This document shows positions 9,478 through 13,940 of a DNA stretch of 13,940 nucleotides, one piece after another. The position numbers and the translations under genes are program-made. Source of the stretch: Conidiobolus incongruus B7586. Lineage: Eukaryota > Entomophthoromycota > Entomophthoromycetes > Entomophthorales > Conidiobolaceae. Every line of letters starts with the position of its first letter. Within the stretch, counting starts at the first letter, position 1. The stretch is taken from contig JNEM01007510.1 in NCBI GenBank assembly GCA_000697335.1, positions 1-13,940 of the forward strand, in the 5' to 3' direction. The notes below the pieces were generated by a model, which saw only the letters and a list, made by a program, of their open reading frames with translations, ran no database searches and was not told the DNA's origin.

Positions 9478-10667
9478 TTAATAGCTTTGATATATTTTTA
9501 TAAATATAAGAAACAATATGAATTTGCCCCTATTTAATTCAATAATTAGAACCCAAAAAACAAATTTATCAGTAAAATTCAGACTTTATATGAGAATATT
9601 TTCTATTAGATTTGATAACATATTTCAAATTAAAAGTTTATTTCGATATATAGCGGAAAATGTAATTCAATAGATTGTAATTAATTATGAGATGATGTTT
9701 TACCATATCATATATATGGAATTAGATATAAAAATCTATTTTGATTGTGTTAACATCGATATTTGTAACCAATATTCAAGATATTCAAAAATTTACCAAT
9801 TAAGGAAATTGTAAACTTTAAATATATGAACCAAAATTCATTGAAAAAACTTTACCAACTAATCCAACAATATCCTTAATAAGTGTATAGTAAATATAAA
9901 ATATATTGGCCATGTGCAACCAATCAAAATATTTCATAATCTAAAAAATCTTAACAAAAACAAATAACTTGACCATTTATTAACTCCAATTGATTAACTA
10001 TTACAACAGTAAAAAAACTCTGATAATGCATTTCATTAATACTATTATTGATAAAATTTTATTGAACCATGGTTTAAAACGTTAGCTATGGGTAGATCTT
10101 ACACATAAATTAAAATTGATTGAATTAACTGAGAATTGAACTTGAATGTCAGATTAGATTTCATATGTTAATGATTGTTTACCTCTTAAGGTAATTGATT
10201 TCCCCCACTTCATGAATTTCTACGGATTGTGTGGTTATTTATTTTGTAATTGTATAGTTTTTGATATTTTACAAAAGGTATGACTTGTAATTTTAATCAT
10301 TTTTGTTTAAGATTTTTCGATATATTTTCAGTTTAGTTGGGAATAATCAGTTTATGAAATTGCTTCAAATCCCTGCAAGTCAATTAGCTATTTTGAAGTC
10401 TGACATGATTTTGATCAATTGGAAAGTTATTACTTGAATTAAATTTGCACTAAATGTTTCAAGTACAAGTCACATTTCAAAAATATTATTTGAGTGATTT
10501 TAGCACTAAAAACTTAGGAGGATGAATTAATTATTGAGGGTAAATAGTTCAAAATAATTAGAAGAAGCATTAATAAAGGATAGTTTATTAAAAATTAACC
10601 AATAAATTTGAAAAATGATGAATTTATGATGCAAATCAATTGAAAAAAATTAAAGGAAAAATATGGG

Positions 10668-10675
10668 TATATAAA
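10668..10675 (+). promoter_or_regulatory. TATA box of the PAS-domain gene
   Basis: A perfect TATATAAA lies about 175 bases before the ATG at 10851, preceded by GGG and directly joined to the palindrome at 10673-10705. Its distance suits a fungal core promoter with a 5' UTR of roughly 100-150 bases. Confidence 0.45.
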
Positions 10676-10705
10676 TGGAATTGATACTCTGCATCAATTC
10701 CATTT
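10673..10705. repeat. Perfect 13-bp palindrome with 7-base spacer in the PAS gene promoter
   Basis: AAATGGAATTGAT (10673-10685) and ATCAATTCCATTT (10693-10705) are exact reverse complements around ACTCTGC. It overlaps the TATA box by three bases. A 13-of-13 match including four G-C pairs is unlikely to be a composition effect. As DNA it could be a site for a dimeric regulator; as RNA, if transcription starts upstream, a stable hairpin. Nothing in the sequence picks between these. Confidence 0.6.
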
Positions 10706-10724
10706 TCAAACTCATGTTGAAAAT
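10702..10724. repeat. Second inverted repeat overlapping the first
   Basis: ATTTTCAA (10702-10709) and TTGAAAAT (10717-10724) pair exactly around a 7-base loop. The left arm shares 10702-10705 with the right arm of the larger palindrome, so in RNA the full forms of the two hairpins would exclude each other. The arms are mostly A/T, so this one is weaker. Confidence 0.35.
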
Positions 10725-10749
10725 ATTAGAATTGGAACTGCGAACTTGA
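10714..10749 (+). other. Short upstream ORF (11 codons) before the PAS gene
   Basis: ATG at 10714 opens an 11-codon frame (MLKILELELRT) that ends in TGA at 10747-10749, about 100 bases before the main start. If the transcript begins near 10700, as the TATA box suggests, this uORF lies in the 5' UTR and could reduce translation of the main frame. It would be absent if the leader is spliced from an upstream exon. Confidence 0.3.
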
Positions 10750-10810
10750 AATCATACTTGAAACCTGGATCATTTAAATTACTTTAATTTATTCGCACTT
10801 TTTGAGTATC

Positions 10811-10837
10811 GATTTTCTCTTTCTCTCTCTTTTGTAG
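10811..10837 (+). promoter_or_regulatory. Pyrimidine tract ending in a 3' splice-site-like TTTTGTAG
   Basis: A run of about 22 nearly pure pyrimidines (10813-10833) ends in TTTTGTAG, a strong eukaryotic splice acceptor pattern, 13 bases before the ATG at 10851. The PAS reading frame stays open upstream through it to 10806. It may be the end of a 5' intron or simply a CT-rich leader, which is common just before fungal start codons. Confidence 0.4.
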
Positions 10838-10850
10838 AGACTATTTGATA

Positions 10851-12119
10851 ATGAAAAATAATAAGACTAATCAATTGAATTGCATCCCTTCCCATAGTAT
10901 TAAACAATGTCCTTTCATTAATCAGAGCTTTATAGTTATTAATAAAGAGTTGAAAATTGTCCAAGTGAGTGAACTCGCTAAAGGTTTGCTCAAATATTTT
11001 CCTAATGACTCCAGGAAGCCCATTTGGCTAGATAATTTGTTGAAGGTTAAGAAATCGTGTCAGAATGGTCCCTTTTTAAATGTTTGGGCTAAAACTTTAT
11101 CGGGTGATAATTTGGCTTTGACTACTTGTTTACACCCTTTAAATAATTGCTCAACGCTCTGGTTTTTGGTGCCCCAGTCAAGACTTATGTCTATAGATAA
11201 ATCGCCTTCTCCCATACCGGAGGAAGTGAGTAGACTTCTATATGCTTTTAATACTCCTTTCGTATTGACTGTGACACCGCACGGCCTGATACGATCGATC
11301 AACAGTGACGACTCTCCCCTGATCCCAGTTTACTTACCACATATTCAGTTATTACCAATTTTTGAGTTGATTCACCCCGGTGACATGCAACAGTTCTGTC
11401 AGTTTGTATCTAACAGTTTAAAAACTGGAATGCATTTCAAATTTAAGCTGAGATGGATTTGTTTTGACTACAACCACCGTAATTCCATCTCCTCTTCGGC
11501 AAGTGAGGATGGCTCAGTCACTCGAGTTGACTATGACCAAGAAATGAACTTTGACTACGAGATCGAATCTGATATGACAGAAGATTTCAATTCTTATGAT
11601 TCTCCAAAGCTAGCAACTCGGAGTTCTTATGAAATAGAATGGGTTCAGGTCACCTGTCGACCTGGTACTGACGGTGGCGATCTTGTACTTGTCGTAGAAC
11701 CAGCTCCAGCACCTTCACCATCAGCACTCACCAGATCACCGCATTTAGTTATCCAACTTGCAGGACTTTTGGCTCAAGTCCTAAAAAGAGCTTTTTCTAT
11801 ATTAAAACAAATACATATTGAGCGTTTAACCATCCTCAAAGCATTAGTAGGAATTCTTGGTCTACTATACCAGATTGATTATTTTATTCATACGAAAGAA
11901 TTTACCTTTTGGCCAACTTCACCAATCAACGCTCTCAGAAATTTCGCTCCATCTAAATGCTACGAAATGGGTCAAGTGAATCTGAATCAAATTTACAATT
12001 ATAGATCATCCGTCACAGAGACATCGAGTTTCTGGCCAATCCTCGGGCTAGTAGTGCAACTGGCAGTGTTCAAACTCCCAATGGCACTCTGGACACGCAT
12101 CAAGCACTGGGTCCTCTAA
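10851..12119 (+). CDS. PAS-domain protein with hydrophobic C-terminal part, function unknown
   Basis: A 422-residue protein counted from the first ATG; the frame extends slightly upstream, but only to a TTG. Residues about 25-109 resemble a PAS sensor fold (FIVINKELKIVQV opening strand). A second PAS-like domain spans about 128-284, with the IHPGD helix motif at 174-178, an RW pair at 201-202 and the closing strands WVQVTCRP (264-271) and DLVLVVEP. An acidic, Ser-rich insertion (about 212-260, 12 acidic against 3 basic residues) interrupts this second domain. A Pro/Ala linker (284-292) leads to hydrophobic stretches at about 298-316, 325-346 and 394-415 that could be membrane-associated. There is no LOV cysteine motif, zinc finger, kinase or bHLH, so it is not a white-collar photoreceptor as far as can be seen. 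By family knowledge PAS domains sense ligands or mediate dimerisation; the role here is inference. The upstream splice acceptor leaves room for a further 5' exon. Confidence 0.82.
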   Translation: MKNNKTNQLNCIPSHSIKQCPFINQSFIVINKELKIVQVSELAKGLLKYFPNDSRKPIWLDNLLKVKKSCQNGPFLNVWAKTLSGDNLALTTCLHPLNNCSTLWFLVPQSRLMSIDKSPSPIPEEVSRLLYAFNTPFVLTVTPHGLIRSINSDDSPLIPVYLPHIQLLPIFELIHPGDMQQFCQFVSNSLKTGMHFKFKLRWICFDYNHRNSISSSASEDGSVTRVDYDQEMNFDYEIESDMTEDFNSYDSPKLATRSSYEIEWVQVTCRPGTDGGDLVLVVEPAPAPSPSALTRSPHLVIQLAGLLAQVLKRAFSILKQIHIERLTILKALVGILGLLYQIDYFIHTKEFTFWPTSPINALRNFAPSKCYEMGQVNLNQIYNYRSSVTETSSFWPILGLVVQLAVFKLPMALWTRIKHWVL

Positions 12120-12596
12120 TCCAAATTCACATAGGAGTTGGGATGTTAATGTATTTACTATCATGAATTTGTGACCACTCCGCCGGATATCTTTAATCCA
12201 CTTACAATCCAATTTAATTTGGAAAATATCGCGAGTTTCACAATCTTACAACCATTTGAAAAGTTTTCCATGTTTATATCGTTTTTTCCGTCTCAGAAAT
12301 CTTATTAATTCCGTCCAAATTTTATCATACATTCCTCCGTCCTATTCATTAAGTTTTTGAAATTCCAACTTCAGCCATAATTCATCCATCCATTTATACT
12401 CCATCCAAAAATCATATTTTTTACAACTTTTCAATGATCTGATTGACATCCCTCTCCTCCTCACCTTACCAACCCAATAATCCTTCCAAATTTATTATCA
12501 CCTCAAAACAGTTCAATTTTCATCGCCCCTGATCTATAAAATATTGTTATAGACACTATGTAAATACTTCGTACTATTCCGACTGACATACTTAAT
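12120..12596 (+). other. C-rich, G-poor 3' flank of the PAS gene
   Basis: For some 480 bases GC stays around 33% rather than falling to intergenic levels, and from about 12290 to 12540 the plus strand has many C and very few G, with repeated CATCC and CCTCC words. It may be a long 3' UTR. One plus frame (12175-12357) is open for about 61 codons without an ATG, and a minus-strand frame is also largely open (for example KKYDFWMEYKWMDELWLKL), so decayed coding DNA is possible too. Confidence 0.35.
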
Positions 12597-12602
12597 AATA
12601 AA
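12597..12602 (+). terminator. Candidate poly(A) signal of the PAS gene
   Basis: AATAAA just after the C-rich flank, where the sequence returns to very high A+T. It is the first canonical hexamer I noticed after the stop, about 480 bases away; another lies at 12745-12750. A nearer non-canonical signal is equally possible. Confidence 0.25.
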
Positions 12603-13112
12603 TTATTATTGTTGTCATTATCATTAATTCTGATGTTAATTATTATGTACTCATATATTTGTATAATTAAAATTAAGCGTTCTAAAAATTGATGATTAAT
12701 TGCTAAGCATAACTTTGATATTTTTTCAGAAATTTTGAACTCAGAATAAACAATATTATTGGGAAAATATATTTTTAGAACTTAATTTTAAGTTGTGGTC
12801 TTATTATTTGATTAAAAGGATTTGTAATATTGTGTAATTATAATATTATATTTATTATCTTTGGATAATTATTAGGTATTGATTAGTATAATATTTCAAT
12901 AAAAATATAAATTATAAAAGAATTCAACGAAATTATTATTTGAAATATATAATATTATATTTTGATCAATTTGTATTAAAATATTTCAAACGATATTAAA
13001 GTATATATAGTGTTATCAAACAACTTGTCAAAATTTTAAGTATATTCTTATTCTATACACGGATTATATTAACCAATAACTTAATACGTCAAATATATTA
13101 ATCTCAAAATTT

Positions 13113-13120
13113 CCACGTGG
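13113..13120. promoter_or_regulatory. CCACGTGG palindrome (E-box/G-box type site)
   Basis: An 8-base perfect palindrome around CACGTG, the core bound by many fungal bHLH regulators. It is conspicuous because the surroundings contain very few G or C. Only one copy, and no confirmed gene nearby, so it may be chance. Confidence 0.2.
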
Positions 13121-13246
13121 TCGCTTCCAAAATAAATGAATTCAAAAGGATATATTAATGAATTCCCAAACTTGTAATAGCTGAAATTGATCAATTTATA
13201 AATATAAAAACTATACTATCAATTAAAATTGAAGCTCCTGTTTTAC

Positions 13247-13287
13247 ATTATTATTATCATTATTATTATCATTATTATTATTATTAT
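13247..13287. repeat. ATT/ATC trinucleotide microsatellite
   Basis: About thirteen and a half trinucleotide units of mostly ATT, interrupted by ATC at regular 12-base spacing (ATTATTATTATC twice), then pure ATT. Likely length-variable. Confidence 0.75.
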
Positions 13288-13389
13288 GAAATTTAAAATA
13301 CTTTATAATTTATCAATTTTTAAAATTTGCTATATAATCTAATATAAACTTCAATAAAGCCTTTAAAAAAATTATCCTATATTCAAATT

Positions 13390-13494
13390 ATGAAATCCAT
13401 CATTTATGATCAAGGGTTTATAATACAGCCTAATCCTTTGGATAAATTAGGACAAAGAACCAATCTTGAAGACAATCATAATGATGAATCATAG
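13390..13494 (+). other. Short 34-codon open frame, doubtful
   Basis: Begins ATG AAA TCC and ends TAG, encoding a hydrophilic peptide (IIQPNPLDKLGQRTNLEDN in its middle) whose composition is far less A/T-biased than other short frames here. GC rises locally to about 33%, and the same frame continues past the stop with FSHISKNSKLFSISY. It could be a relic of a gene or a small gene; I recognise no family. Confidence 0.15.
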
Positions 13495-13776
13495 TTTAGT
13501 CATATATCTAAAAATTCCAAATTATTTTCAATATCCTATTGACTTTTAATATAATTGTCCAATTTTTAATTTATTAATTAAAATTATTTTCTTTATCAAT
13601 TATTTTGCTTCAACTAAGTTTCCTAATAGATATTTCTTTATTCCAACTATTTCTGTTAAATATTATTATGGAAATTAAAAAATGGCAAATTTTTTGATTT
13701 TTGATCTTTCAAACATATTATAAGTTTTGAAAAATTATTTATATATAATATATATAAAAAATAAATATTTTCAAAC

Positions 13777-13799
13777 TATATATATATATATATATATAT
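13777..13799. repeat. (TA)n microsatellite
   Basis: About eleven uninterrupted TA units. No function implied. Confidence 0.75.
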
Positions 13800-13940
13800 T
13801 TAATTATCATTATTTTTTTATTAAAATATTTTAATTTTAAAATTTATAGTTAAATTTAATTATATTTAAACTAGATAGTGATTATTAAAAAATATTTATT
13901 TTTATATTTTTAAAACTTTATTATAAATTTATTAAAATTA

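Larger units (their letters stand above)
8256..10640. other. Intergenic DNA between the pseudogene and the PAS gene
   Basis: About 2.4 kb at roughly 20-25% GC. I found no defensible gene. It holds a 9-bp tandem repeat (8914-8940), possible reverse-strand F-box-like fragments (9168-9477), and, towards the right, scattered 5' splice-donor-like sites such as AAG-GTAATT at 10188-10196 and AAG-GTATGA near 10278. These could belong to an upstream exon of the PAS gene. Confidence 0.5.
12603..13940. other. AT-rich intergenic DNA at the right end
   Basis: Roughly 80-85% A+T, with no gene I can support beyond a doubtful 34-codon frame (13390-13494). It contains a lone CCACGTGG palindrome, a TTA/TCA microsatellite and a (TA)n run. 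The last 250 bases are close to pure A/T. Confidence 0.55.

Noticed and set aside
10845-10850. Start of the PAS gene at TTG, two codons before the first ATG.
   Set aside because: A TTG start is not expected in a fungal nuclear gene; the first in-frame ATG is at 10851.

Overview
The window looks like nuclear DNA from an AT-rich, early-diverging fungus. Genes are intronless or intron-poor and sit as modest-GC islands in intergenic DNA of about 80-90% A+T. TATA boxes and AATAAA signals are recognisable, and the standard code fits. A Conidiobolus-like (Entomophthorales) source is my best guess from composition and gene type; it is an inference, not an identification.

Three gene bodies can be supported. 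(1) 2400-3617 (+) is an apparently intact secreted zinc carboxypeptidase of family M14A, with a signal peptide, an activation propeptide and a complete set of catalytic residues. (2) 7160-8255 (+) is a dead tandem paralogue of it. It has lost its start codon, the first zinc motif and the third zinc ligand, and it carries stops and frameshifts. (3) 10851-12119 (+) encodes an unnamed protein with two PAS-like domains, an acidic insertion in the second, and a hydrophobic C-terminal part. No operon or joint pathway is implied: the first two are a duplicated digestive or nutritional protease, and the PAS protein is an unrelated neighbour.

Layout: 1-2341 is AT-rich upstream DNA with two hairpins, a higher-GC island (1250-1480) and a weak reverse-strand coding relic (1880-2283). 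The carboxypeptidase follows with its own TATA box and poly(A) signal. An extremely AT-rich block (about 3657-7159) separates it from the pseudogene. Then comes 2.4 kb of intergenic DNA with weak reverse-strand F-box-like fragments. The PAS gene promoter (TATA box, a perfect 13-bp palindrome, a short upstream ORF and a strong 3' splice-site-like tract) precedes the PAS gene. The right end is a C-rich, G-poor 3' flank and simple-repeat-bearing intergenic DNA.

No RNA gene, CRISPR array, intact transposon or virus-like element was seen. The most useful leads are the unusual histidine at the substrate-specificity position of the carboxypeptidase, the palindrome and possible 5' intron of the PAS gene, and the uncharacterised PAS protein itself.
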